From NCBI GenBank assembly GCA_031285565.1, contig JAITVY010000059.1, forward strand, positions 1 to 33,655: DNA of 33,655 nt. Reading direction: 5' to 3'. Numbering within the stretch: position 1 is the stretch's first letter; the number at the start of each line of letters is the position of its first letter. Below are positions 1 to 9,700 of the stretch, piece by piece. Made by a program: the position numbers and the translations under genes. The DNA is from Tannerella sp. GTDB lineage: Bacteria; Bacteroidota; Bacteroidia; Bacteroidales; Tannerellaceae. The notes below the pieces were generated by a model. That model was not told where the DNA came from, searched no databases, and was given only the letters and a program-made list of their open reading frames with translations.

Positions 1-2
1 CA

Positions 3-182
3 AAGAGCGATGAAGGTCAGATCTACACCTGGGCTTCTGGTACATACGATGGGAAAAATCGCCATCGCATTCATTTATCTAATTTTTTAAATACTGATTC
101 GCATTATGAACAAAAAAAAAGCGATCTTGACATACAGAAAGATCTTTTATTAGAAAAATTCAGGGCAGATATTCCTTATTAA
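3..182 (+). CDS. C-terminal end of an unidentified protein (partial)
   Basis: An open frame enters from the left edge and stops at TAA 180-182, giving 59 visible residues. It starts K-S-D-E-G-Q-I-Y-T-W and ends in a charged, probably helical tail (DIQKDLLLEKFRADIPY). I do not recognise the family. The stop lies one nucleotide before the ATG of the next gene, so the two are probably cotranscribed and translationally coupled. The other forward frames in this stretch are closed early or lack protein-like composition. Confidence 0.6.
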   Translation, partial: KSDEGQIYTWASGTYDGKNRHRIHLSNFLNTDSHYEQKKSDLDIQKDLLLEKFRADIPY

Positions 183-183
183 A

Positions 184-1191
184 ATGAAAAAAGCATCCTT
201 ACTTATAGTTTGCCTGATAATTTCTTCTGTGGCTTTTTCGCAGGAAGAGGAGGAACAGGAAACCAATATTGTCGGCGATTATCAATACCTTGATTTGCCC
301 GATGTGGAATTTCCGCTATATCAGGAACGGACGCCGGATACCGGGCTACCTTTCAGCGAATTACATTGTGTAAAATATTACAACGGAGTTTATTATTTAT
401 TTGCCGATACAGGCATGTACATCTACAACGAATCAAGTCAGTCGATGGCGCAGTTCCGTTACTTCGATCCAAACTTATGGCTGTATTCATCCCAACCGTC
501 CATTTACATCTATACTCCGGTTCACGACACCCGGCTACCGGCATTACTTTTCCTGGAATACCTTGATGATACAAATTCCGCTTGTTGGATGTACACAATA
601 GATAATCAAAATAATATCACCAAAGCCGGAAGCCTGGGCATGCCGTTAATCATCCCATGGTCGCGCGATGCCGCCGCACAGGCAACTATAATGAATTGGC
701 TAAAAAAAATTGAGTATAACAAAAATGAACTACGGATATCTTTCGGTACTCCTTACAATGAATTCTTTTATTCCCCCAATACCGAACTTTTAGAAAGCTT
801 AGTACCATTATCAGATCTTGAAGTTTATTATACATACAAAAACGGAACTTTAACGGAATACGGACCGGCAACATTGCTCCGTCAATCATACGGACATCTA
901 TCATACGATAGTTTTTATCTTCAAAGATATGCTATCGGAAAAATCAACAATGACCAGTACTACGATATAGCATACCTCGAACTCGAAAATGACAATTTTT
1001 ACCTCTACGTCAACTTATTTGAAGGTGACCGGATCATTCAACGTCTTTCATGTCCGGTTGAAAGCCTATATGTAGGAGATATCCTTATTCATAACCATCG
1101 GATTGAGATATCCAATGACCAGAATGAAGACCGGGTATATTACATCGTGAAAAACGATCGTATCATAAAAGAAAAAAACAATATACAGTAA
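184..1191 (+). CDS. Unidentified secreted protein, 335 aa
   Basis: The first 20 residues form a classical signal peptide (MKK, a hydrophobic stretch, then VAFSQ), so the product should be exported, probably to the periplasm or outer membrane. There is no Cys at the cleavage site, so it is not a lipoprotein. An acidic run (EEEEQE) follows the cleavage site. The mature part is rich in Tyr, Asp and Asn with alternating short hydrophobic strands, suggesting a beta-rich or propeller-like fold; this is an inference from composition. No catalytic motif was recognised. It begins one nucleotide after the upstream stop and is probably cotranscribed with that gene, so the two may act together. Confidence 0.7.
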   Translation: MKKASLLIVCLIISSVAFSQEEEEQETNIVGDYQYLDLPDVEFPLYQERTPDTGLPFSELHCVKYYNGVYYLFADTGMYIYNESSQSMAQFRYFDPNLWLYSSQPSIYIYTPVHDTRLPALLFLEYLDDTNSACWMYTIDNQNNITKAGSLGMPLIIPWSRDAAAQATIMNWLKKIEYNKNELRISFGTPYNEFFYSPNTELLESLVPLSDLEVYYTYKNGTLTEYGPATLLRQSYGHLSYDSFYLQRYAIGKINNDQYYDIAYLELENDNFYLYVNLFEGDRIIQRLSCPVESLYVGDILIHNHRIEISNDQNEDRVYYIVKNDRIIKEKNNIQ

Positions 1192-1271
1192 AAGGGCATA
1201 ATCACGGATACAAACCATGAACTTTATTCCCCAAAAAGTGTTTTATTTGTATAATCCTAATTTATTTTATT

Positions 1272-1673
1272 ATGAATCGTCGTTCCTTTTTATTTTATAC
1301 AGTAGCAACAGCTGTTACCGGCAGTTTAAGCACGCAATTGGCATTTGCATCACCACACGATTCAAATGCCATTACAATCGATTTGAGTAAAGACCTTACA
1401 TCCGTAGGAGATAGCAAAAAAATTAAAAAATCAATCGTAGTTCGTACTGCCGAAGGCAATGAACCCGGTTCTTTTGTGGCGCTTTCAGGCAAATGCACGC
1501 ATAGGGGCTGTAAAGTATCCTATAACCCAGAACAAAAGCGGTTCGAATGTCCTTGCCATGGCAGTATGTATAACATCGATGGAGAAGTTATCAAAGGGCC
1601 TGCCAAAGAAGCATTAACAAAATACACGGTAAGTGTTAGCAATAATACACTTACATTTGATGCAGGTAAATAA
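1272..1673 (+). CDS. Exported Rieske [2Fe-2S] protein with Tat-like signal
   Basis: A 133-aa Rieske-type iron-sulfur protein. The N-terminus has twin arginines (N-R-R-S-F-L-F) before a hydrophobic segment ending near A-F-A-S, consistent with Tat export of a folded, cofactor-loaded protein. The two cluster-binding boxes are intact: C-T-H-R-G-C at residues 75-80 (ligands Cys75, His77) and C-P-C-H-G-S at 93-98 (ligands Cys93, His96). The additional Cys80 and Cys95 fit the disulfide of high-potential Rieske proteins. It is only one domain long with no fused oxygenase or cytochrome partner nearby, so its redox partner is unknown. The 80-nt upstream gap suggests its own promoter. The family call is firm; the physiological role is not. 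Confidence 0.9.
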   Translation: MNRRSFLFYTVATAVTGSLSTQLAFASPHDSNAITIDLSKDLTSVGDSKKIKKSIVVRTAEGNEPGSFVALSGKCTHRGCKVSYNPEQKRFECPCHGSMYNIDGEVIKGPAKEALTKYTVSVSNNTLTFDAGK

Positions 1674-1681
1674 TAATTAAT

Positions 1682-1710
1682 TTCATAAAATTCAAAACGG
1701 TTTCTAAATA
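1682..1710. repeat. 29-nt dispersed repeat, copy A
   Basis: This stretch matches 30157-30185 at 27 of 29 positions, by direct reading (mismatches at positions 15 and 18). It begins TTCATAAAATTCAA and ends GTTTCTAAATA. Here it lies at the 3' end of the minus-strand permease gene and overlaps its stop codon. In the other copy the same sequence is the loop and right arm of a 17-bp hairpin. Confidence 0.6.
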
Positions 1711-4136
1711 GCTTTGACAGGATTTGTCAAAGCTGTTCTTAATACATTTAAACTTACTGTAGCTAAAGCAATAAGCACCGAAATAAGAACGGTAAGAGCA
1801 TAAATCATATAATTTATACCATTATGGTAAGCAAAATCCTGTAACCATTTATTAAGCAGAATGGTCACCGGCATCCATGCTAGCAGGTTTCCGGTTAGTA
1901 CCAGGATAATAAAATCCTTTGCAACAAGATATAAAACACCTGATACGGACGAGCCCATTACCCTACGCAATCCGATTTCTTTTTTCCGCTGTTCCATCAT
2001 ATAAAATGATATACCCAACAGTCCGATTGTGGCAATAAAGATCACGATGAAAGTGAAAACTGAAGCGAGGTTTTGCATAGTATCTTCCGCCTTATACAAA
2101 CTTTCTAATTTATCGTCCATAAAATAAGACTCGAAGGGTATATCCGGATAAAACCTTTTCCAGATATTTTCAACATCCGAAATCAGTATATTCTCCTTTA
2201 CAGTTTCCGTTCTGAGAATCAGATAAAACCGCCCCTTACTATTTATATAAAGCACCACCGGCTCAACCTGCGAATGAAGCGAAGCAAAATTAAAATCTTT
2301 AACCACCCCAATAATCCGGCCTCTTTGAGGATCTTCAACATTAAGGGTGTATTCAACCGGTTCGCCTATAGGCTCACTTAGCCCTAAAAACCTTACTGCA
2401 GCCTCATTGATAATAAAACCATGTTCCGTATCTTCCTCCCCAGCTTCAGAAAAATTCCTACCGTCTATAATCTGCAAGCCCAGTGTCTGAACCATATCTT
2501 CATCTCCTAACATGATGCGCATCCAGACAGAACCATCCGGTTCTTTCGATTGCAAAGCCCCATTCCCGGCTAACCGGGGAAAACGTACCGTATGAAACGG
2601 AAACCTCTCGCCTGGTACTACATTAGATACCGTAGCGCTTTTAACCCTGCCGGTTTTCATCAATTCTTCCCTTATAGTCATCAATGTGCTACTATTCCGC
2701 ACTTCACGTCCTTTCAAAGGAATAACCATAATCTTTTCTTTCTCGAAACCCACATCCCTGTTTTTCAAAAATCGTATATGATCATTGATCACCAGTGAGC
2801 CGATGATAAAGAACACGGAAATAGCAAATTGCAGTATAATGAGCGACGACCGGAAAGATAGCTTTGATTTCTTCCCTGATGATTGATCAGACTTCAGCTT
2901 GAATAACTTCAACATATTCATACGCGACAATACCAGAGCTGGATAGGCGCCTGATAAAAATCCCAGGAGAATAACTACTGCAAAAAGGGAAATCAATAAA
3001 GGATAGTTGGTCAATAATCCCAATGAAAGATTCACATTAAAAACAGAGTTAAACACCGGAAGAATAAAAAGCAACAGCAACAACGAAAATACCAGTGAAA
3101 CAAAACTTAAGAAAAAGGATTCTCCCATAAACTGTAAAAAAATGGCAGGTTTTCCGGCACCCAGCACTCTCCGTATCCCGATCTCCCGTGTCCTTTTCAA
3201 CGACTTAGCAGTAGCCAGGTTCGAATAATTGATACCAGCCACCAATAGCAGGAAAAAAGCTACGATCTTTAATATGGCAATAAACAACGCATTCCCGTTC
3301 GGTTCAAGCTCCCGCTCTGCCCTCCCTTTAAGATGAATATCCAATAAAGGCTGGAAAATAATTTCACAACCGATTCCCGCCTGGCTTAACTTATCCTGAT
3401 ATCCCCGGATCGCAGGAAGATCGCTATTCACTTTCCATTTTAATGCACCGAGTCCGTCATTATGGTATAGCCGTATATATGAATAAAACACATTATCCCC
3501 TTTATCCCTTTCGCTGAAAAAACGCATGATAAACTGAATGGGAAATATCAGATCAAAGTGAAAATGGGAGTTTTCGGGCATATCCTCCACAATACCGGAT
3601 ACGGTAAAAACATGATTCCCTTCATAAAGTATCTGTTTTCCTATCGGGTTTTCATCCCCGAAATACTTACTAGCTGTTGTAGCTGTCAAAACAACCTTGT
3701 CCGGGCTATTTAATACAGTCGCCGCATTCCCTTCAATCAACCTGAAATCAAAGAAGTTAAAAAACGTACTATCTGCAAAACAAAACCTATCTTCCAGGAA
3801 CCTCTCCTCTCCATGATTAATAATAACCGTCCAGATAGCCTTGACGAACCGGGTTTCCGATTCAACCTCAGGATAAGTATCGATTAAATAAGGCGCCAGA
3901 TAACTTGTCGAAGCTGCGGAGTGCTGCTCCTCCCCGCTCCCGCTCCACCTTTCTTCAAGGCGGTATATGTTCTCCGCGTTTGTATGGAACTCATCATAGC
4001 TCTTCTCCTTTTGAATAAAAAGAAAAATGATAGTAAATGCTATAAAACCAATAGACAACCCTGATATATTGATAATTGTATATAGCCTCTGTCGTAAGAG
4101 ATACCGGAAAGTCGTTTTTATATAACTGTCAAACAT
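1704..4136 (-). CDS. FtsX/MacB-type ABC transporter permease, 810 aa
   Basis: A large inner-membrane permease of the FtsX-like/MacB periplasmic-core family, common in Bacteroidetes. It has an N-terminal transmembrane helix (about residues 14-41), a periplasmic core domain, a three-helix FtsX block with the motif K-R-T-R-E-I-G-I-R-R-V-L-G-A, then a second core domain and a second FtsX block with K-K-E-I-G-L-R-R-V-M-G-S. The protein ends in the family-typical N-P-V-K-A-I. Such permeases work with a separate ABC ATPase in mechanotransmission or export; no ATPase is encoded in this window. It lies 108 nt downstream of the M56-M23 gene on the same strand and may belong to the same response. The codons for its last residues form an inverted repeat (AGCTTTGAC/GTCAAAGCT, 1712-1736). 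Confidence 0.88.
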   Translation of the reverse strand: MFDSYIKTTFRYLLRQRLYTIINISGLSIGFIAFTIIFLFIQKEKSYDEFHTNAENIYRLEERWSGSGEEQHSAASTSYLAPYLIDTYPEVESETRFVKAIWTVIINHGEERFLEDRFCFADSTFFNFFDFRLIEGNAATVLNSPDKVVLTATTASKYFGDENPIGKQILYEGNHVFTVSGIVEDMPENSHFHFDLIFPIQFIMRFFSERDKGDNVFYSYIRLYHNDGLGALKWKVNSDLPAIRGYQDKLSQAGIGCEIIFQPLLDIHLKGRAERELEPNGNALFIAILKIVAFFLLLVAGINYSNLATAKSLKRTREIGIRRVLGAGKPAIFLQFMGESFFLSFVSLVFSLLLLLFILPVFNSVFNVNLSLGLLTNYPLLISLFAVVILLGFLSGAYPALVLSRMNMLKLFKLKSDQSSGKKSKLSFRSSLIILQFAISVFFIIGSLVINDHIRFLKNRDVGFEKEKIMVIPLKGREVRNSSTLMTIREELMKTGRVKSATVSNVVPGERFPFHTVRFPRLAGNGALQSKEPDGSVWMRIMLGDEDMVQTLGLQIIDGRNFSEAGEEDTEHGFIINEAAVRFLGLSEPIGEPVEYTLNVEDPQRGRIIGVVKDFNFASLHSQVEPVVLYINSKGRFYLILRTETVKENILISDVENIWKRFYPDIPFESYFMDDKLESLYKAEDTMQNLASVFTFIVIFIATIGLLGISFYMMEQRKKEIGLRRVMGSSVSGVLYLVAKDFIILVLTGNLLAWMPVTILLNKWLQDFAYHNGINYMIYALTVLISVLIALATVSLNVLRTALTNPVKAI

Positions 4137-4244
4137 AGTTGTTCATTTAGAAATTATCGTTCGTTTAACTATATAGGAATACCTGTAAAGAAGATACATC
4201 TTCACTACATACAATAGATATATTTCTGTTATTTAGTCTTATAC

Positions 4245-5555
4245 CTATTGAGGTAAATAATCTTCAGGATTTACTCGCTCGCCTTCTTTTAATACTTCGT
4301 AATGTAAATGAGGACCCGTTGTGGAAGTTCCTGTATTGCCGGAATAACCAATAAGCTGGCCTTTTCCCAATTTGTCTCCTGTCTGTACAGATACACTTTT
4401 CAGGTGAGAATAAAAAGTAGAAAAGATATCACTATGCCGGATCATAACATAATTCCCTTTCGCCGGATCGAACGTAGCCTCTACAACCACACCATCTGCA
4501 GTTGCCACGACCTCTTCTCCCTCGGCAACGGCAAAATCCATTCCATAATGAAAACCTTTTTTCTTCGTCAGGGGATTCGTCCATTCTCCATAACCGGCAG
4601 TTCGTCTTACTTTCTTTATATCCAGCGGATATATAGACGGTTCCAAAACCACATGATTCAAAACCACTCCGCTATCTTCTGTAAAGTCCTCTTTATCCGG
4701 TGAAAAAGCAGTCAGCAAGAGGCATACGAGCGGCAGCAGTAATACATATACTCCCAGGTACTTATGCGATGTCTTATCTTTTGTCATCATGATGATACGT
4801 TTTTTGATTGTTTTACAATAAAACTGGCTGACTATCCCGCCTAAATTTACAACCTGAACCTGCTTCAACATACAGGTAAGATACCCTTCCATCCGGCTAT
4901 AATCTTTAAGGACGCTTGTATCTGCAAGATATTCATGCTGGAGTTTCAGCGAACGTTTATAAAAGAAAATAAAAGGATTAAACCATAGCAACACCGACGC
5001 AGCCTCTACCAAAATCAAATCGACCCAATGGAGTTGTCTTACATGAGCCATTTCATGCTCCATTATCAGTGGGTTGTTCTCACCTTTCGGCAAAAAGATC
5101 AGATGAAAGAATGAAAATGGCGAATTGGAATCCACCCGGGCAATCTTATACCGTCCAATCCGGCTGGTTTCCGAATGATTAATGATACGGATAATCCTTA
5201 CAGAAGAAAACAAAAGCCTGAAAAACAAGACAAAGACACCGGTAAAATAAATCATCGGCAAAAACATCGAAAAATTCAGTGTTGTTATATGATCCGGAGT
5301 GGTTCGAGGTTGTAAAAAGCCTGCGTCCGGATCAGACAGAAAAGGGTAAACTATCGTTGATAATGCGCCATCAGATGCGCCATTAAAGAATGAAAATTCC
5401 AGGATTGGAATAATAAATGAAAGAAGAAGTCCGAAGACTAAAGACAACCTGTTAAGTACAAAGAATGTACATTTACGGAGTACCAATATATAAAAGATGT
5501 AAAACACGATTATACACAAGCTCACTTTAAGTATATACCACCAATAACCGGTCAT
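4245..5555 (-). CDS. M56 (BlaR1-like) membrane metalloprotease fused to an M23 endopeptidase domain
   Basis: A 436-aa two-part protein. The N-terminal part has several transmembrane helices (about residues 5-25, 35-55, 97-117) and an M56 zinc-protease motif H-E-M-A-H at 167-171, with the downstream H-E-Y-L-A-D at 207-212, as in BlaR1/MecR1. Another membrane helix lies near 266-285. The C-terminal part, from about residue 318, is an M23 domain with zinc-ligand motifs H336-x3-D340 and H416-x-H418 plus His384 (Y-S-H-L), all present. M23 enzymes usually cut peptidoglycan peptide bridges, so the natural reading is a sensor protease carrying an extracytoplasmic wall-binding or wall-cutting domain. 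It starts 3 nt after the BlaI-type repressor gene, the usual pair order, and the repressor is the likely target of the M56 activity. Confidence 0.9.
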   Translation of the reverse strand: MTGYWWYILKVSLCIIVFYIFYILVLRKCTFFVLNRLSLVFGLLLSFIIPILEFSFFNGASDGALSTIVYPFLSDPDAGFLQPRTTPDHITTLNFSMFLPMIYFTGVFVLFFRLLFSSVRIIRIINHSETSRIGRYKIARVDSNSPFSFFHLIFLPKGENNPLIMEHEMAHVRQLHWVDLILVEAASVLLWFNPFIFFYKRSLKLQHEYLADTSVLKDYSRMEGYLTCMLKQVQVVNLGGIVSQFYCKTIKKRIIMMTKDKTSHKYLGVYVLLLPLVCLLLTAFSPDKEDFTEDSGVVLNHVVLEPSIYPLDIKKVRRTAGYGEWTNPLTKKKGFHYGMDFAVAEGEEVVATADGVVVEATFDPAKGNYVMIRHSDIFSTFYSHLKSVSVQTGDKLGKGQLIGYSGNTGTSTTGPHLHYEVLKEGERVNPEDYLPQ

Positions 5556-5558
5556 AAA

Positions 5559-5939
5559 CTAGTTGTTCTTGATTTTTTGAATCTTCTCTTCGATTATACC
5601 CTTGATTTCTTCCAGTTCCGACAGTTGCAATTGCTCATTCGCAAAAAAGGAGGCAAACTCTGGAGCCGAACCATGAAAAAAATTCGTAATAATAGATTTT
5701 ACATGATTCCGGAAGTAATCATTTTTCGATACCAACGGATAATATTCATGAATCTTCCCATACGCATTGTAACCGATAAACCCCTTCTTCACCAGTACCC
5801 GTATAACTGTTGAAACTGTTGTATTTGCAGGTTTAGGTTCGGGAAATTGATCTACAACGTCCTTCAGAAAGCCTTTACCTATTTTCCAAAGGAATTGCAG
5901 AACCTGCTCTTCAGCTTTTGTTAGTTCTTTGTTTTCCAT
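5559..5939 (-). CDS. BlaI/MecI/CopY-family transcriptional repressor
   Basis: A winged-helix repressor of about 126 aa. The N-terminus M-E-N-K-E-L-T-K-A-E-E-Q-V-L-Q-F-L-W and the segment P-K-P-A-N-T-T-V-S-T-V-I-R-V-L-V-K-K-G-F-I-G-Y are the hallmark recognition-helix and wing region of BlaI-type proteins, which bind dyads as dimers and are inactivated by proteolysis from the cognate M56 protein. I chose the ATG at 5939; a start at 5954 would add M-Y-V-C-S but would run into the operator-like palindrome. The M56-M23 gene follows after 3 nt. Autoregulation is expected for the family and fits the upstream dyad. Confidence 0.9.
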   Translation of the reverse strand: MENKELTKAEEQVLQFLWKIGKGFLKDVVDQFPEPKPANTTVSTVIRVLVKKGFIGYNAYGKIHEYYPLVSKNDYFRNHVKSIITNFFHGSAPEFASFFANEQLQLSELEEIKGIIEEKIQKIKNN

Positions 5940-5943
5940 GCTG

Positions 5944-5974
5944 CAAACATACAACTATATTTATAGTTATACAA
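5944..5974 (-). promoter_or_regulatory. Candidate Bacteroidetes promoter for the repressor operon
   Basis: On the minus strand a perfect -7 element TATGTTTG (TAnnTTTG class) occupies 5944-5951, and a TTG (-33-like) lies 20 nt upstream at 5972-5974. Transcription would begin at or within a few bases of the ATG at 5939, implying an almost leaderless mRNA. No Shine-Dalgarno sequence is visible before this ATG. Confidence 0.5.
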
Positions 5975-5978
5975 CTAT
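5950..5978. promoter_or_regulatory. Candidate BlaI-type operator
   Basis: The dyad AACTAT-ATTT-ATAGTT (5953-5968) is a perfect inverted repeat with a 4-nt centre. It extends to 9-nt arms (TACAACTAT/ATAGTTATA, 5950-5971) with one mismatch. The half site TACAACTAT occurs again at 5970-5978, 20 nt from the first. The dyad lies between the proposed -33 and -7 elements, an ideal position for repression. Confidence 0.6.
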
Positions 5979-6110
5979 TTTCATAATTATATTATCTACA
6001 ACACGAATACTTATTGATAATTAATACAATAAGATCTCCCTCATCCACTTTGAAAATATCAGAAAGAGTTACCACCTGATTACACTTAGCTCGTCTGTCA
6101 CCACGATTTT

Positions 6111-6521
6111 TCAACCATCAAAATCTCCACAATCATAAATTGCAAACTTATGTAACTCCCTACGGGGAGCATAGTAAAAATCCTGAAGCTGCAAAAAATA
6201 ATCCTTTACCATTGGATCATCCGCTTCGAATTTCAAATCACCTTCTATCACTAGTTTATAAATCTCCGCTTTATCAACTTTATTGAAAATAAACGTAGCA
6301 TCTTTTACAGTAATTACAATTGCATCCTTTACTGCGGTTTCTTTTTTCTCGATCCGGAATGCCTTGGAAAGCAATGCTTCATTAAAGTATCCTATCAGAT
6401 AAACAACTGAATCTGTCACAGATATGTCAATGCCATTACAGGAATAACAATTTGCATCAAACGCAAAACTATATTTCGTATAAGGATCAGTACATTCTTC
6501 ACAACTTATCTCCAGAGACAT
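6111..6521 (-). CDS. Small protein of unknown function with two CxxC pairs
   Basis: A 136-aa protein from ATG 6521. An upstream in-frame TTG at 6560 would add 13 residues, but nothing supports it. The sequence has two C-x-x-C pairs close to the N-terminus (C-E-E-C and C-Y-S-C), which could bind a metal or form disulfides, followed by strand-rich sequence and a tail with Y-Y-A-P-R-R-E-L-H-K-F. No signal peptide or membrane segment is visible from the chosen start. I do not recognise the family. It stands alone between the BlaI operon and sbcC on the same strand and could be the 3' remainder of a longer gene. Confidence 0.5.
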   Translation of the reverse strand: MSLEISCEECTDPYTKYSFAFDANCYSCNGIDISVTDSVVYLIGYFNEALLSKAFRIEKKETAVKDAIVITVKDATFIFNKVDKAEIYKLVIEGDLKFEADDPMVKDYFLQLQDFYYAPRRELHKFAIYDCGDFDG

Positions 6522-6729
6522 GCCAATTCTTATTTTCGGCTGAAAACAAGCAAGTTGCAAGGCGATTTTTCACAACAGGTAACGATTTAGAAACGAGCTA
6601 GTCTCGATCTTTTACATCATTTTTCAAAAAACACAAAGAATGACTTTCGTCTGCGAAGATACTAAAAATTATGCATGACCTATTCAATACATCATTATTT
6701 TTACAGTATCTATCCAAACAGATTTATTC

Positions 6730-9700
6730 TTATACTATTCCCTTTATTTCGATTCTACTTTTACCATTAATGGTTTTGACAACCTGAATCTGAGCATTGA
6801 TACGCTCTGTCATTTCAGCCACATGTGAGATTACCCCTATTTTGCGTCCTTGGGTTTGTAATCGTTCTAAAGCATCCATTGCTATTCGTAATGTATCTAT
6901 ATCGAGGGAGCCAAAACCTTCGTCGATGAAAAGTGATTCCACTTTCATTCTGTTCGACGAGAGAGAGGAAAGTCCCAATGCCAAGGCGAGTGATATTAAA
7001 AAAGATTCTCCACCGGATAAAGAGTGTACCGTGCGAATTTCGCCTAACATATCCAAATCGACTACCTGTAAAGCTAATGTATCCGGGATACGTTGTATCT
7101 CGTATCGTTTAGAAAGCTCTTGGAGATGCTTGTTAGCATAAGCGAGCAGTGCATCCAACGTATAACCTTGCGCTAAAACTTTAAACTTTGCTCCGTCAGC
7201 AGAACCTAACATCTCATTTAGTTTCTTCCAATTTTCGGATAAGGCTGATTTTTCGTTCAATTCCTTTTCGAACAAAACAATCCGTACCTTCCCTTTATTA
7301 TGATTAGCGAATATTATATCTATCTCTGCATTACGGGACGTTTTGTGCAGGATCGCTTCTTGCTTATTAAGCAGAGCTTCCTGTAAACTATCGTTTGTTT
7401 CTTCTTCTGCCGGTTTGCATTCTAACAAATGATGGTTTTCAAGTGTTTTCTTTCGTTCATTTAGTGTTGCTAATGCGGCAGTCTTGCTTTGATGTAACTT
7501 GTTTAATTTCTCTCTTTCGGCTATAATCCACGTATTATCTTTCGATAGTAAGTCGGACAAACGCTCTATTGTTATATTTGCATTCTTGGATAAAATCCAC
7601 TCATCTACCATTTTTTGGAGAGAATCACAATGTCCGGAAAGCCTTGATATCTCCTGACAAATTTGCTTGATTACCCCTTCCTCTTTTTCAGTTGCATCTA
7701 GAATCGTATCTTTTTCTCCTTTCAGTTTAGAAAGATTATCTGAAAGTTCCTTTCTTCGTTGAAGATATTGTCTCTCAATGTCATCAGCGACCTTCCCTTC
7801 CAGCAGTCCGTTTCTCTTTTCCTGCAATTCGGTCAAAACGTTTTTTACGTTTTTATATTTTCCTTCTTTAGCCGTATAATTTTCTTCTGCTTCGATGAGA
7901 TGCTCCTTAGCGAGATGTAGGCTTGTTTGAAGATTTGTAATTTGTTCATTTGCCGTGTTCAACGCCAATTCGTTTTTACTCCATGTTTCGGCAAGCGATT
8001 TTAATGAATTTTGTAAATCTCCTTGCTCAAATTTCGTTTTCCAATCTGGAACAACGACAAGAAAGCCATCCAATTTACTCAATGCTTCGCTCGATTGGTT
8101 GGCATAATTCTCAATAACTGATGCTAACCGAATGGTATCATTTTTGAGATTTTCAATTCTGGTACTCTGAACGGTTATTTTATCTGCAACTTCTTTTTTT
8201 GCTTTAATAAGTTCAGTTTCTTCCAGGATTTCTCCGCTTATATTACTATATGGATGGTGTTCGCTTCCGCAAACAGGACACGGCTTTCCAGCTTCCAGTT
8301 TTACTCGTAGTGCAGCAATTTCGGCAGGAAGTAGTTTATTCAACCGCTCGGATTCAGCTGTTAATTCTACATGTTTTGCTATTTCGTTGTCAAGTAATAT
8401 TTTGGAACTTGCTAAAGTTTTGACATTATTGGCTTCTTGTTTAATTGCTGTAGCTGTATCATCAAGCAAACTTACAATCAAATCCATCCTCGGAATAATT
8501 TCCTTGTACTGCTGACGTTGATTGAACCACAACTCGATATGTGAGATTATTTCTTTGACAGAACTGATAGTAGTTTGCGTTTCCGCTATGGATTTTTCCA
8601 GTTTGTTTTTTTTCTCAATTGCTTGTTTGTATTCTTTTTCAGCCTCTTCCGTATTATTTTTTACTCCTGTTATCTGAACATCCAACTCCCGCGCTTGTTT
8701 GATTTCCGGTTCAATGGTTTCAAATTTTTCATTATGTTTGAGAAGTTCATCTTCGCAAAAAGTAACTTTTTCGATAGATTGCTTTAATAACAAAGCATTT
8801 GCCTCTCGTAACTTTTCCTGTTCAACAAGGTGTTTTTTGTTTTCTGCAAGTTGCTTGTTTGATGTTTTCAACTCATTGAAGCTGTCTCTGATTTCTTGTA
8901 CGCTATCAACTTGAGCAAGATAATCGTAACGAGGTTTTGCTTCTTCAATGGTTTCCGTTGTTTCGGTCAGCTGTTGTTGTGCTTCTTTAATTCCATTATT
9001 CAAGGTAGCTTCATCTACGATCCATTTAATTTTATTGGTCAAAATATCAATTTCTTTCTTTAATACCTCAATCTCTTGAGTAATTGGCTGCTTTTCTGCG
9101 ACAAGCGTTTCTATTTCTTCAGCGGAAAGAAGTTCGACATCTTTGATGCGTTCCTTGATTGAGTTTAGTTCCTGCTCTGCACTTTTCGATTTTTCATAAA
9201 TAGCAGTGGATATACGAGAATATACTTCTGTGCCTGTCAATTTCTCAAGAAGCTCTGCTTTTTCTTTTTGCGTTGCCTTTAAGAATGTGGCAAAATCTCC
9301 CTGTGCTAGAAGGACAGCGCGTGTAAACTGGTCGAAAGTTAAACCGATAAGCGCTGTTATTTTTGAAATCAACTCCGTTTTTCGTCCTTGTTCTTCAATA
9401 TGAGTTGTGAGATTCGTAAGTCTTAACTCGGTATTTTGCAAAGTACCATCTACCTTGTCACGCGACCGTCTGACATTCCAGCGACTACGGAATTTTTCGC
9501 CACCGAGCGATACGAAATCTACTTCTGCATAACCGTCGCTTGTTCCTCGCCTTAAAATATTTCGACTATCTTTCTGATTTATAGTCTTATCTCTCACATC
9601 TGCTATTTGGATATTATTTTCAGATGCGCGATTTGTGCGGGGGGTATCATCAAATAGTGCAAGACAAAGCGCATCAAGTAAAGTTGATTTACCGGATCCA

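Noticed and set aside
6522..6560. TTG start extending the small CxxC protein by 13 residues
   Set aside because: No ribosome-binding site; a stop codon lies three codons upstream of the TTG, and the ATG at 6521 is sufficient.
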